DNA from: Chloroflexota bacterium
Lineage (GTDB): Bacteria; Chloroflexota; Anaerolineae; Anaerolineales; Anaerolineaceae
Assembly: GCA_029777225.1 (NCBI GenBank)
Contig: JAKOSR010000128.1
Location: 1-23,356 of the forward strand
DNA: 23,356 bases
Direction of reading: 5' to 3'
Both the position numbers and the translations under genes were made by a program. The notes under the pieces are model-generated. The model was given only the letters and a program-made list of their open reading frames with translations, searched no databases and was not told where the DNA came from. Of this stretch, positions 16,656-23,352 are shown in pieces (the first letter of the stretch is position 1; the number at the start of each line of letters is the position of its first letter).

Positions 16656-17645
16656 TTAGGGGGTGATGAGGATGAGGTAGTCCGCGGAGAAGTAGATGTT
16701 GGCCTGCTGGCTGGTGGGAAACTCGATGTCGTTCAGAAGGTAGTTCTGCCAATTCGCAGCCATCTGTGATTGAGAAATCAGCTGGTTGAAGTCATTGCTG
16801 GCGAAAAAGGGGCTCAGCCGTGCCGCGGAGGCACTGAGGCGAGTCATATCCAACGAAAGCTGCGGCCACTCGTCCGGCTCAAGAATGACTGGGTGGTCAG
16901 CCAGGACCATCACCTTGTCTGGCAGGTCGGCAAGCACGCGGGAGAAGTCGCTCAGGAGCAAGGTTTGGTAGAGCGGGGCACGCTGTTCGATGGGCACGTC
17001 CCAATCCTGGTGCAATTTCCAGGGTTCGAAAGGCGCGTCGGAATTTTGAGAACGGATGCTGATGTAGGAGGAGCCATCGGCGGGCAGGGCGGCAAGCGAG
17101 ATGTCGCGCCCAAATACGCCGGTAAGGATGAGCTTCACTGCCGGGGTGGTATCTCCAAAATCGTGGCGCACATTCAGGTAAAAAATTGTAATGTCGTTGC
17201 CCATCACCCGGATGGTCTCCGAATGGATGCCACGGTCGAGCAGTTGGAAATTAATCATGGCGGAGAGGTTCCTCAGGCTGCCATCCTCGCGGTTTTCCTT
17301 CACTGTCAGGTAGAAATAGGACCAATCGACCGTTTGGGCACCGCCCGCGGTCAACGGGAAGAGCGTGGCCACCTGGGTTGGGATGGGCGTGGGGGTGAAG
17401 GTGGGCGTGGCAGAGGGTTCAGGCGTCGGGGTGAGCGTGGGTGTGAAGGTGAGCGTGGGGGTCGCGGTTGGCGCGGGAGGCGGGGTTGAGGTCAGGGTGG
17501 GGGTAAGGGTGAGGGTCGGGACGTCTGTGGGACGAAGGGTTGGGCGGCCCTGGTATTGTTTTTGACAGGCAATCGGGATTAGCAGAAGGCTTAGCAGGAA
17601 TAGGATGATACGAGGGTTGGCCTTCAATGGTCGGAAAATACGCAT
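16656..17645 (-). CDS. Lipoprotein with Thr/Pro-rich linker and unknown globular domain
   Basis: A 329-residue protein with a lipoprotein signal peptide (FLLSLLLIPIAC; the cysteine is about residue 27), a long Thr/Pro linker (about 35-91), and a globular part (about 95-329) of unknown family. The linker is of the kind often seen in surface lipoproteins of Anaerolineae. The globular part contains alternating strands such as AVKLILTGVFGRD and SYISIRSQNSD and ends in NIYFSADYLILITP. No catalytic motif is evident. It starts ten bases after the MEMO1-family stop and ends 19 bases before priA, so the three are likely co-transcribed. The function is unknown. Confidence 0.8.
   Translation of the reverse strand: MRIFRPLKANPRIILFLLSLLLIPIACQKQYQGRPTLRPTDVPTLTLTPTLTSTPPPAPTATPTLTFTPTLTPTPEPSATPTFTPTPIPTQVATLFPLTAGGAQTVDWSYFYLTVKENREDGSLRNLSAMINFQLLDRGIHSETIRVMGNDITIFYLNVRHDFGDTTPAVKLILTGVFGRDISLAALPADGSSYISIRSQNSDAPFEPWKLHQDWDVPIEQRAPLYQTLLLSDFSRVLADLPDKVMVLADHPVILEPDEWPQLSLDMTRLSASAARLSPFFASNDFNQLISQSQMAANWQNYLLNDIEFPTSQQANIYFSADYLILITP
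17373..17543 (-). repeat. Low-complexity Thr/Pro-coding repeat
   Basis: Repeated ACC/CCC-type codons encode T-P-T-L-T-like units. The plus strand is therefore G-rich, with five runs of three or more G between 17495 and 17520, which fits a G-quadruplex motif. This follows from the protein repeat. Confidence 0.8.
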
Positions 17646-17655
17646 GGCGGGTATC

Positions 17656-18519
17656 TTACGGCTCGCTGGTTATCACGGCGGAGGTGTAGCCAACCACCGA
17701 GGAACGGTCCTGGGTGACGGCTGCGGAGGTGCGGTAATCCGCAATGGTCAGGGACTGCGGGCTGAATTTTTGCAAGGTCAGCAGCACTGTGGCAATCGCG
17801 CCGAGGCCACAGGCCTGCCCCTTGCCGGTCTGGTTGAGTTCGTACAACCGGTTGACGTCCATCGTTTCGAGGGCGTCAATGACGCGATGGTCGAGCCTTC
17901 CGGCCTCGCTTTCAGTGTAAAAATGAGATAAATCGCTCGAGACGACCAGCAAGGTTTTCTCCTCCACCGGGTAGCTTTTGAGAAGCACGCACAGGCTTTC
18001 AGAGAGCACACGTGCCACATGGCGGGTTTGGTCCCGGAGCATAAGTGGGACGAGCGTGAAACCGCCTGGCTGCGTCACCTGCAGGAAAGGCAGCTCAATT
18101 TCAAGCGAGTGTTCCCTATCCGCCCGCAGCGCGCGGAAGCTGACACCCTGCTCATCAAGCTCGCCGGCCAGGGAAACCAGCGAGCCATGGTCCACAGGCA
18201 CCTCACCCAGTGGCGTGGCATAAGCCTCGTGCGCGGTGGTGAGCAACTGGGGTTCGTAGGGGTTGTGGGAGGGGGAGAGCAGGATAACGCGCTGGTAAGA
18301 CCGGTTGATGAGGGTTTTGAAGGCGTGAGCCGCGCTTAACCCGGAGTAAATCAGACCCGCGTGCGGGACAATCAGGCCAGTGACCTGGCCACGAACGTCC
18401 GGTGCCGTTGCCTTTTCCAGGAAGCCTTCCACTATCTGGCGCAGGTCAAATGGGTCTCCTGGGTACCAGGTACCTGCAATGGGAGAAGGGCGCACATCCG
18501 AAAAAGAACCAGTCTTCAC
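17656..18519 (-). CDS. MEMO1 / AmmeMemoRadiSam system protein B family
   Basis: A protein of 287 residues with the MEMO1 fold signatures: RPSPIAGTWYPGDP at the start, VPHAGLIYSG with H53, LLSPSHNPY with H85, the REHSLEIELPFLQ segment, SSDLSHFYTE, and a late cysteine C237 in GQACGLGAI. H53, H85 and C237 correspond in position to the three metal-binding residues described in human MEMO1 (H49, H81, C244). The usual partners, AMMECR1-like and radical SAM proteins, are not in the window. It starts with GTG 18519, and TGCTACAAT sits six bases upstream, implying a leaderless mRNA. It probably leads a transcript with the lipoprotein and priA genes. The cellular role is unknown. Confidence 0.93.
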   Translation of the reverse strand: MKTGSFSDVRPSPIAGTWYPGDPFDLRQIVEGFLEKATAPDVRGQVTGLIVPHAGLIYSGLSAAHAFKTLINRSYQRVILLSPSHNPYEPQLLTTAHEAYATPLGEVPVDHGSLVSLAGELDEQGVSFRALRADREHSLEIELPFLQVTQPGGFTLVPLMLRDQTRHVARVLSESLCVLLKSYPVEEKTLLVVSSDLSHFYTESEAGRLDHRVIDALETMDVNRLYELNQTGKGQACGLGAIATVLLTLQKFSPQSLTIADYRTSAAVTQDRSSVVGYTSAVITSEP

Positions 18520-18525
18520 ATGGTT

Positions 18526-18534
18526 ATTGTAGCA
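18526..18534 (-). promoter_or_regulatory. Extended -10 promoter, leaderless, for the MEMO1-family gene
   Basis: TGCTACAAT on the minus strand ends six bases before GTG 18519. Transcription six to seven bases downstream of a -10 would start at the GTG itself. No ribosome site is present between the two. Confidence 0.6.
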
Positions 18535-18590
18535 CAGCGCGAGTGCTTTCCGCTCAGTCTTGGAGGACGGGAACGGGGAGAAAGACGTGG

Positions 18591-19457
18591 TTATTTATGG
18601 CGGACGAGCAGGAATCCACCCGTCCCGGTCATGCCAAGCGGGCCGCGGATTTCGTTGTTGGTCAGCTCGTAAAAAAGGCCTGTACCCGGACGCTTGGGGT
18701 CGTAGAGCATTTCCTCGGTAATCAGGAAGCCTTCACCGCGGTTCAGGTTGGTGACGGTGTAGGCACGGCCGGCTTCATCCACCCGGGTGACCACAAGCAT
18801 ATGGTCAAAGCCCGGGTATTTGACGTAATCCCACTTGGCAAAAAGAAAGAGCCAATCGCCCGGTTTGAGCGGATTCTTTTTAAAGTTGTACTTACCCACG
18901 CTTTCTTCCACGCGGATGTAGTCATATTGGTCAGGGGGGAAGTATTGCTTTTGCAGCTTTTCCATTCCCGTACAGCCGGGGATGTCGTCCCGCAGGCAGA
19001 GAAGCCACATATCATGTTCGGAGGCGTCCTCCGGGAGGTAATCGGCAGCTTTCAGGATGGCAACTGTGAGGGGACCACAGGCATTATCCGCGGATTCGTT
19101 GGGGTCGTGGGCGTAATTGATTTCCCGCGCGATTTGGTCAGCCTTTTGGGGTGTATCGGCCAGGAAGAGCAGGCTGGCCTCGTGGAGGGCCTCTTCGCGC
19201 TGCTGTTGGGCGGTGAGCGTGGGCGTTGGGGTGGGAGGCATGGGGGTGCTGGTGAGAATGGGCTGGGTCGGTGTGGGCGGGAGGGCGGTGCTGGTTGGTG
19301 AAGGGATGAGCTTGGTTGGCTCCACGGAGGTGGTGGATGTTTCAACGATTTGGGTTGGCGCCGCTGTCTGCCAGGGAGAGGAGCTCACCAGCGCGCAGCC
19401 GGCAAGCACAATTAATGCCAACAAAACAGCGAGCAGGCCAACAGGACGGCGTTTCAT
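18591..19457 (-). CDS. Lipoprotein with Thr/Pro linker and papain-like cysteine peptidase domain
   Basis: A protein of 288 residues. Residues 1-20 are a lipoprotein signal peptide (lipobox LAGC, C21), residues about 40-82 a Thr/Pro linker, and residues 85-288 a compact domain. The latter contains NACGPLTVAIL with C127 at a helix start, like the nucleophile of C39-like and other papain-fold peptidases, then GFDHMLVVTRVD with H219, and AYTVTNLNRG offering N237 or N239 as the third residue. A helical insertion carries C154 and C162. The start overlaps the stop of the M23 peptidase as ATGA, so both are translated together and probably act at the cell surface. A catalytic role is inferred from the spacing of C, H and N. 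Confidence 0.75.
   Translation of the reverse strand: MKRRPVGLLAVLLALIVLAGCALVSSSPWQTAAPTQIVETSTTSVEPTKLIPSPTSTALPPTPTQPILTSTPMPPTPTPTLTAQQQREEALHEASLLFLADTPQKADQIAREINYAHDPNESADNACGPLTVAILKAADYLPEDASEHDMWLLCLRDDIPGCTGMEKLQKQYFPPDQYDYIRVEESVGKYNFKKNPLKPGDWLFLFAKWDYVKYPGFDHMLVVTRVDEAGRAYTVTNLNRGEGFLITEEMLYDPKRPGTGLFYELTNNEIRGPLGMTGTGGFLLVRHK
19212..19340 (-). repeat. Low-complexity Thr/Pro-coding repeat
   Basis: This segment encodes the T-P-rich linker of the papain-like lipoprotein. Its G-rich plus strand has a G-quadruplex-like cluster of G-runs at about 19221-19246. Confidence 0.75.
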
Positions 19458-20659
19458 CGCAGCACATCCCAGGGGTTCACCCGACCGACTTCGTCGGAAC
19501 GTATCTCGAAATGCAGATGCACGCCATCCGCCGTGCCAGTATCGCCCATCGTCCCAATCACGTCCCCACGGTAGACTTCCTGCCCGCAGCCGACGGTGAT
19601 GGTGCTGAGGTGGGCGTAATAGGTCTGCCAGCCAGAGCCATGGTCAATGACAACCATGTTGCCATAGCCCCAATCATTCCAACCGGCATAGACCACCACG
19701 CCGTTATCTGAGGCGAAGATGTCTTCACCCATTTCGCCACCAATATCGATGCCAAAATGGTTGGAATTGGGATCGTAATCGTAGCCGGAAAGCGTTTGGC
19801 CGAGGGTGGGCCAGGTGAAATTCAGTGTGCCCATCACGCCGTCGTAGGCTTCCACGCAGGCGCCGGGGCCAACGTTGCGCGCGACTGCCGGGTCCTCGCG
19901 GGTGATGGTGGGAGTGCGGTAATCGGAAAATTCGCCGTACCCACCGGGAACAATTAGCAGTTTTCCGGGCTCAATGTTTGGATTGGCATAATCGCCGACA
20001 GTGGCGGGATTGAGCCCGTTGGCTGGATAGTTGATGATATCTTCGGGGGAAACGTGATAGTACTCCGCGACACCATTCAGACCCTCACCAGCGCTCCAAC
20101 GATGGAGCGTGCCGTCCACGGGCATGATAATCAGTTCCTGCCCGGGGAAAATGAGGTGGGGGTCATCCCCGAGGGTATAGCGGTTGCCCCAGAGCACGCT
20201 TTCGGGCTTGAGGTTAAATTTTTGCGCGATGGAAAAAAGCGAGTCGCCCGGCTGGACGACATAGGTCACCAGGTTGGTGCGGGCACGTTCGGGAAGGATG
20301 GTATGCAGGGTAGCCAGGCGCGATACACCCTTTTGGGTAGTGGTGGAACCCGCGGCCTTGAAGGCAGGAACAGCCACCTCAGGGGTTGGAAATGGCGTTG
20401 GGGCACTGATGGCCGCGAGCTCAGAAACGCTGCCGCCGGCCGTGCTGGTGTAAAAGCGCGCCATCACCCAGACCACCAGCGCGAAAACTGAGACCGTCAG
20501 CACGAGGGAGGCAACCCTGATGGCGCCCTCGGCCATGCCCAGCGCAATCAAGCGATTCCAGGCGCGGTGGAAGAAATTCTGCTGTGACTCAGCCGGACCT
20601 TCCGGAAGGCTCTCCTCGTCGGGGCGGGTTGTATCAACTGGTTCCTTGTTGGATTCCAT
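19454..20659 (-). CDS. Membrane-anchored LysM and M23-family metallopeptidase
   Basis: A protein of 401 residues. An acidic cytoplasmic tail (1-40) leads to one transmembrane helix (about 48-69). A linker follows, then two LysM domains (about 132-180, YVVQPGDSLFSIAQKF, and about 186-238), which bind peptidoglycan-like glycans. A complete M23 (LytM/DD-endopeptidase) domain takes up residues about 285-401, with the metal ligands H301 and D305 in NHFGIDIGG and H383 in HLHFE, plus H350 in YYAHL and H381. All catalytic positions are intact, so it is likely an active cell-envelope hydrolase. It starts at ATG 20659 with a TATCAT box six bases upstream. It is the first gene of its unit and is coupled to the papain-like lipoprotein. 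Confidence 0.95.
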   Translation of the reverse strand: MESNKEPVDTTRPDEESLPEGPAESQQNFFHRAWNRLIALGMAEGAIRVASLVLTVSVFALVVWVMARFYTSTAGGSVSELAAISAPTPFPTPEVAVPAFKAAGSTTTQKGVSRLATLHTILPERARTNLVTYVVQPGDSLFSIAQKFNLKPESVLWGNRYTLGDDPHLIFPGQELIIMPVDGTLHRWSAGEGLNGVAEYYHVSPEDIINYPANGLNPATVGDYANPNIEPGKLLIVPGGYGEFSDYRTPTITREDPAVARNVGPGACVEAYDGVMGTLNFTWPTLGQTLSGYDYDPNSNHFGIDIGGEMGEDIFASDNGVVVYAGWNDWGYGNMVVIDHGSGWQTYYAHLSTITVGCGQEVYRGDVIGTMGDTGTADGVHLHFEIRSDEVGRVNPWDVLR

Positions 20660-20665
20660 GGCGAG

Positions 20666-20675
20666 ATGATATCAT
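20666..20675. promoter_or_regulatory. Palindromic bidirectional -10 (ATGATATCAT)
   Basis: ATGATATCAT is its own reverse complement and gives TGATATCAT, an extended -10, on both strands. On the minus strand it ends six bases before ATG 20659 (M23 gene, leaderless). On the plus strand it would start transcription near 20682, giving a leader of about 70 bases to the LigT-like gene. Confidence 0.5.
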
Positions 20676-20752
20676 GACTCCCATAAACACGCCGCCGGTG
20701 TGCAAGGCACAACAGGAGCGGCGACCTATTGGAGAGGGAAGTAAAACCAGGC

Positions 20753-21319
20753 ATGCAGGCAATCGTAAGTTTACTCCCTTCGCCCGTCAGCCAACGGGTG
20801 GAGGAACTTTGGGATGAGTTGGAAGCCCGATTTGGGTTGAATTACATTCGCATTACCCCGTTTCCCCACTTCACGTGGCAGCTGGCTGACGCATACGATG
20901 ACCAGGAAATCATCCATTTATTACACGCTTTCGCGCTCAAACAACAACCTTTTCATGTGCTGATTGACGGTGTGGACGCGTTTGAGGCTGCCAGCCCCAT
21001 TGTGTTCCTGAAGGTGAATCAAAAACCAGTGCTCAACTGCGTGCATCAAAGGCTCTGGCTGGAGCTGACCCCATTTGCCCAGCAGGCCAACGAGCTTTAC
21101 GCCCCCGGCACGTGGAGCCCGCACGTCACCCTGGCCTTGCAGGACCTGGGCTGGGATAAATATCCTGAGGTGATGGCCTTCCTGCGGGAAAAGGAACTGA
21201 GTTGGCGGATCGCCGTGGACAACCTCACCATGCTCTGTCAAAAAGGAGACGGACAAGCCTTTATTGAAAGCCGTTTCGTCTTTGGCCAAGGCCTGGTGGA
21301 AAGGAACGCCTGCGGCTAG
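20753..21319 (+). CDS. 2'-5' RNA ligase / LigT-like 2H phosphoesterase
   Basis: A protein of 188 residues with the two H-x-T/S motifs that define the 2H phosphoesterase superfamily: PHFTWQL (H39, T41) and SPHVTLAL (H124, T126), about 85 residues apart as expected. Members act on 2',5' or 2',3'-cyclic phosphodiester bonds of RNA or nucleotides; the substrate is not visible. I chose ATG 20753, which gives the usual first strand MQAIVSLLPS. A TTG at 20729 is possible but would overlap the purine-rich GGAGAGGGA ribosome-like stretch at 20731-20739. It is convergent with the YcaQ-like gene, with only nine bases between the stops. Confidence 0.88.
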   Translation: MQAIVSLLPSPVSQRVEELWDELEARFGLNYIRITPFPHFTWQLADAYDDQEIIHLLHAFALKQQPFHVLIDGVDAFEAASPIVFLKVNQKPVLNCVHQRLWLELTPFAQQANELYAPGTWSPHVTLALQDLGWDKYPEVMAFLREKELSWRIAVDNLTMLCQKGDGQAFIESRFVFGQGLVERNACG

Positions 21320-21328
21320 TTTTCAACC

Positions 21329-22549
21329 CTAGCTTAGGCGCTGGTTGAGCATGTCCGCGAAGGCAGGTGGATCGCTCCAGCGGATTTGGACTGTATCCAA
21401 CTTTTGCCATGTGGCGTATTCGCGCAAGGTGGTTGCCAGCGACGCGGCCAGCTCTAGCGAAGGGAACACACCTGGTTCCAGGTATAGCTTGATGACTTCC
21501 AATAGGCGTTGCTTGCGCCAGGCTTTGGCATCCAACCGCCCGACCAGCTGGTCATCATGCAGGATGGGGAGCGCGAAGTAGCCGAATTTGCGATTTGGAG
21601 CGGGCGTATAACACTCGATGTTGTAATCAAAATTGAAAAGCAGGCGCGTCCGGCCCCGGTGGCTGATCAGTGGATCGAAGGGCGAGAGGATGTGCGTCTG
21701 GTTGGGTGAGAGGCGATTGGCAAGGGCTTCTACCAGGAGGCCGGCATTATCGGGGTGGAGGTAATAGGGTTTTTGGCCTGGTTGTTCCAGTTTTACCTCC
21801 AACAAGCGTCCTTCATCTTTTAGGGCACGCAGCAGCGGGTAAACCTCTGGTTTGGGGAGGTAGAAATAGTCCGCCGCCCAATCCTCCCGCGCGATGCCAA
21901 GAGTCTGAACTGCCTTCAAGACCAGGCGTCGCAGGGCATCCTGGTAGGACGGAGCCTGGCTGTCATCCCAGTTGGGCAGCACCCTTTCGCGTAATTGGTA
22001 AACACGCTGAAAACCCTGGCGCTCGGCAATCATCAGGTCGCCACGGTAGTAAAGGTATTCCAGGGCCACCTTTTCAACCTTCCAATCCCACCAGGCGCCC
22101 CGGCTGCCCTCGCGTTTGAACTCCGCGGATTTCACCGCGCCATTCGCGCGGATGAGTTCCAAAATCTCAGCCACTAGTGGCTGGTGCTCCTCGCCCCAAT
22201 CACGGATGTTCTTCCAGCCATGGAACTTGTGGAGCATCACGGCCCGGTAGAGTGGATAGTCTTCGATAGGAAGCAGGCACACCGCGTGGGCAAAATATTC
22301 GAACAGTTGGCCCTGTTGATGGAGCTGTTCCAGCCAGGCGGGGTTGAAGCTGCCCAGGCGGGAGTAGAGAATGTGCAGGTGGGCACGGGCCACCACGCTG
22401 ATGGTATCCATTTGAAGGGCATGAATCTGGCGGATGACACGCGACAGGTCGCCTGGGCCCGCGGCTGTGGGCTTGGGGAGGGCGAGCCCCTGGGTAAACA
22501 GGGAAAGCTGGCGGGCTTGAGGGAGGGTGAGGGTGGGAAGGGTAGGCAC
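21329..22549 (-). CDS. ycaQ: YcaQ/AlkX-like winged-helix DNA glycosylase
   Basis: A protein of 406 residues of the HTH_42 family. The QMDTISVVARAH segment carries Q46-M-D48, the QxD motif that marks the YcaQ (AlkX) branch, as against QxQ in the AlkZ branch. Other family blocks are GRLDAKAWRKQ, ILSPFDPLISHRGRTRLLFNFDYNIECYTP and RKFGYFALPILHDDQLVGR, all near the C-terminal end, plus tandem winged helices in the middle (residues about 120-270). YcaQ-type enzymes remove bulky alkylated bases and unhook interstrand crosslinks. The start is GTG 22549, with TATAAT six bases upstream and no ribosome site. The first codons (PTLPTLTLP) are C-rich in the mRNA, so the template strand is very G-rich. Confidence 0.9.
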   Translation of the reverse strand: MPTLPTLTLPQARQLSLFTQGLALPKPTAAGPGDLSRVIRQIHALQMDTISVVARAHLHILYSRLGSFNPAWLEQLHQQGQLFEYFAHAVCLLPIEDYPLYRAVMLHKFHGWKNIRDWGEEHQPLVAEILELIRANGAVKSAEFKREGSRGAWWDWKVEKVALEYLYYRGDLMIAERQGFQRVYQLRERVLPNWDDSQAPSYQDALRRLVLKAVQTLGIAREDWAADYFYLPKPEVYPLLRALKDEGRLLEVKLEQPGQKPYYLHPDNAGLLVEALANRLSPNQTHILSPFDPLISHRGRTRLLFNFDYNIECYTPAPNRKFGYFALPILHDDQLVGRLDAKAWRKQRLLEVIKLYLEPGVFPSLELAASLATTLREYATWQKLDTVQIRWSDPPAFADMLNQRLS

Positions 22550-22555
22550 GTGAAA

Positions 22556-22561
22556 ATTATA
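22556..22561 (-). promoter_or_regulatory. Consensus -10, leaderless, for the YcaQ-like gene
   Basis: TATAAT on the minus strand ends six bases before GTG 22549, so transcription would start at or next to the start codon. No -35 match or ribosome site is seen. Confidence 0.6.
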
Positions 22562-22691
22562 GTGGAAAATGATAAGCGCGGGCGGATTTGTGGGCTTGCG
22601 AGGGATAATTTGGTAACCTGGAGAGCTGAAAAGGGCTTCCTGATAGGAATTGAGAGTCTATTTTGGCTAAACTAAAGCTCGAAAACCTGAA

Positions 22692-22697
22692 TAGGAG
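22692..22697 (+). promoter_or_regulatory. Ribosome-binding site deciding the start at 22705
   Basis: TAGGAG lies seven bases before ATG 22705. It rules against a TTG start at 22663, which would place this site inside the coding region. Confidence 0.7.
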
Positions 22698-22704
22698 CAC
22701 GAAA

Positions 22705-23106
22705 ATGGAAGTTCCACGCTATTGGAGACTTAAAAAACAACGTTACGCCCTGGTTGGGGAAACCTGCCCACATTGCCAGGCGAAAATTTTCCCACCCCGG
22801 GATGTCTGCCCGGAATGCGGTGGGGAGGCCAAAACCCCCTTCACCTTCAGCGGACAGGGGGAAGTGTATTCCTTTACCTATGTCAACAACGCGCCGGCGG
22901 GATTTGAAGCCCAGGCGCCTTATACCATCGCGATGGTGAAGCTGGCCGAAGGGCCGGTGGTGACCGCGCAACTGACCGACCTGGGCGACGAACCGGTGCG
23001 GATTGGCATGCCGGTTGAGATGGTCACCCGCAAAATCAAGGATGATGGCGATGAGCGCGGGATGATTGTTTACGGGTATAAGTTCCGCCCGGTGATGCAA
23101 CTGTGA
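22705..23106 (+). CDS. Zn-ribbon / OB-fold protein, DUF35 family
   Basis: A protein of 133 residues. An N-terminal rubredoxin-like zinc ribbon (C21, C24, C35, C38 in CPHC and CPEC) is followed by an OB-fold (about 50-133; GQGEVYSFTYVNNAPAGFEAQAPYTIAMVKL). This is the DUF35 (PF12172/PF01796-type) pair found as small scaffolding subunits beside thiolases or HMG-CoA synthases in archaea and Chloroflexota. No thiolase or HMG-CoA synthase gene is next to it here; upstream is the divergently transcribed YcaQ-like gene. The next gene begins about 250 bases downstream after a terminator. The start at ATG 22705 is supported by TAGGAG. Confidence 0.9.
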   Translation: MEVPRYWRLKKQRYALVGETCPHCQAKIFPPRDVCPECGGEAKTPFTFSGQGEVYSFTYVNNAPAGFEAQAPYTIAMVKLAEGPVVTAQLTDLGDEPVRIGMPVEMVTRKIKDDGDERGMIVYGYKFRPVMQL

Positions 23107-23131
23107 TCCCTTTGAAGATGTATACATAAAC

Positions 23132-23165
23132 CGCCTTCCAGAGATGGAGGGCGATTATTGTTTTG
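23132..23165 (+). terminator. Intrinsic terminator after the DUF35 gene
   Basis: A 9-bp stem with one G-T pair (CGCCTTCCA and TGGAGGGCG) closes a GAGA loop (GNRA type). A T-rich tail (ATTATTGTTTT) follows. It lies 26 bases after the stop. Confidence 0.8.
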
Positions 23166-23352
23166 CGCAAATTCTGTTGTTTTGGATCGGGAAGACATTT
23201 GCCCAATCTGGGATGTGGGCTACAAGGGTTGTATTTTTCTCAGTTTTATTTCTTCAGAAAAATTGTTATAAAGTGGAGATGGTATTACAATTATTTTATA
23301 AATCTTTAGTGAAATTTGCATTCATGTTTGCGTGTAATTAGGAGGGTTTACT
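23166..23352 (+). promoter_or_regulatory. AT-rich intergenic region with candidate promoter and ribosome site for the next gene
   Basis: This stretch between the terminator and the next gene is much more AT-rich than the rest of the window. It has TATAAA boxes at 23267-23272 and 23297-23302; the second would give a leader of about 44 bases. A strong AGGAGGG ribosome site (23340-23346) lies six bases before a GTG at 23353. No further element is recognised. Confidence 0.5.

Noticed and set aside
16770..17489. A 239-codon plus-strand open frame opposite the Thr/Pro lipoprotein
   Set aside because: The Gly/Arg/Glu-rich translation mirrors the Thr/Pro linker, and no ribosome site precedes it.
17373..17543. 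A CRISPR array or tandem satellite
   Set aside because: The repetition is a coding Thr/Pro linker in frame with the lipoprotein, with no regular repeat-spacer structure.
18402..19301. A 299-codon plus-strand open frame opposite the papain-like lipoprotein
   Set aside because: It is antisense to a gene with a signal peptide, lipobox and catalytic-looking residues, and it shows no family features.
22604..22609. GATAAT as a promoter for the DUF35 gene
   Set aside because: No -35 at a sensible distance, no TGn extension, and a leader of about 90 bases without supporting features.
23144..23341. A 65-codon hydrophobic open frame in the AT-rich intergenic region
   Set aside because: It begins inside the terminator hairpin, has no ribosome site of its own and ends on the next gene's ribosome site. 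It is more likely chance in AT-rich DNA.
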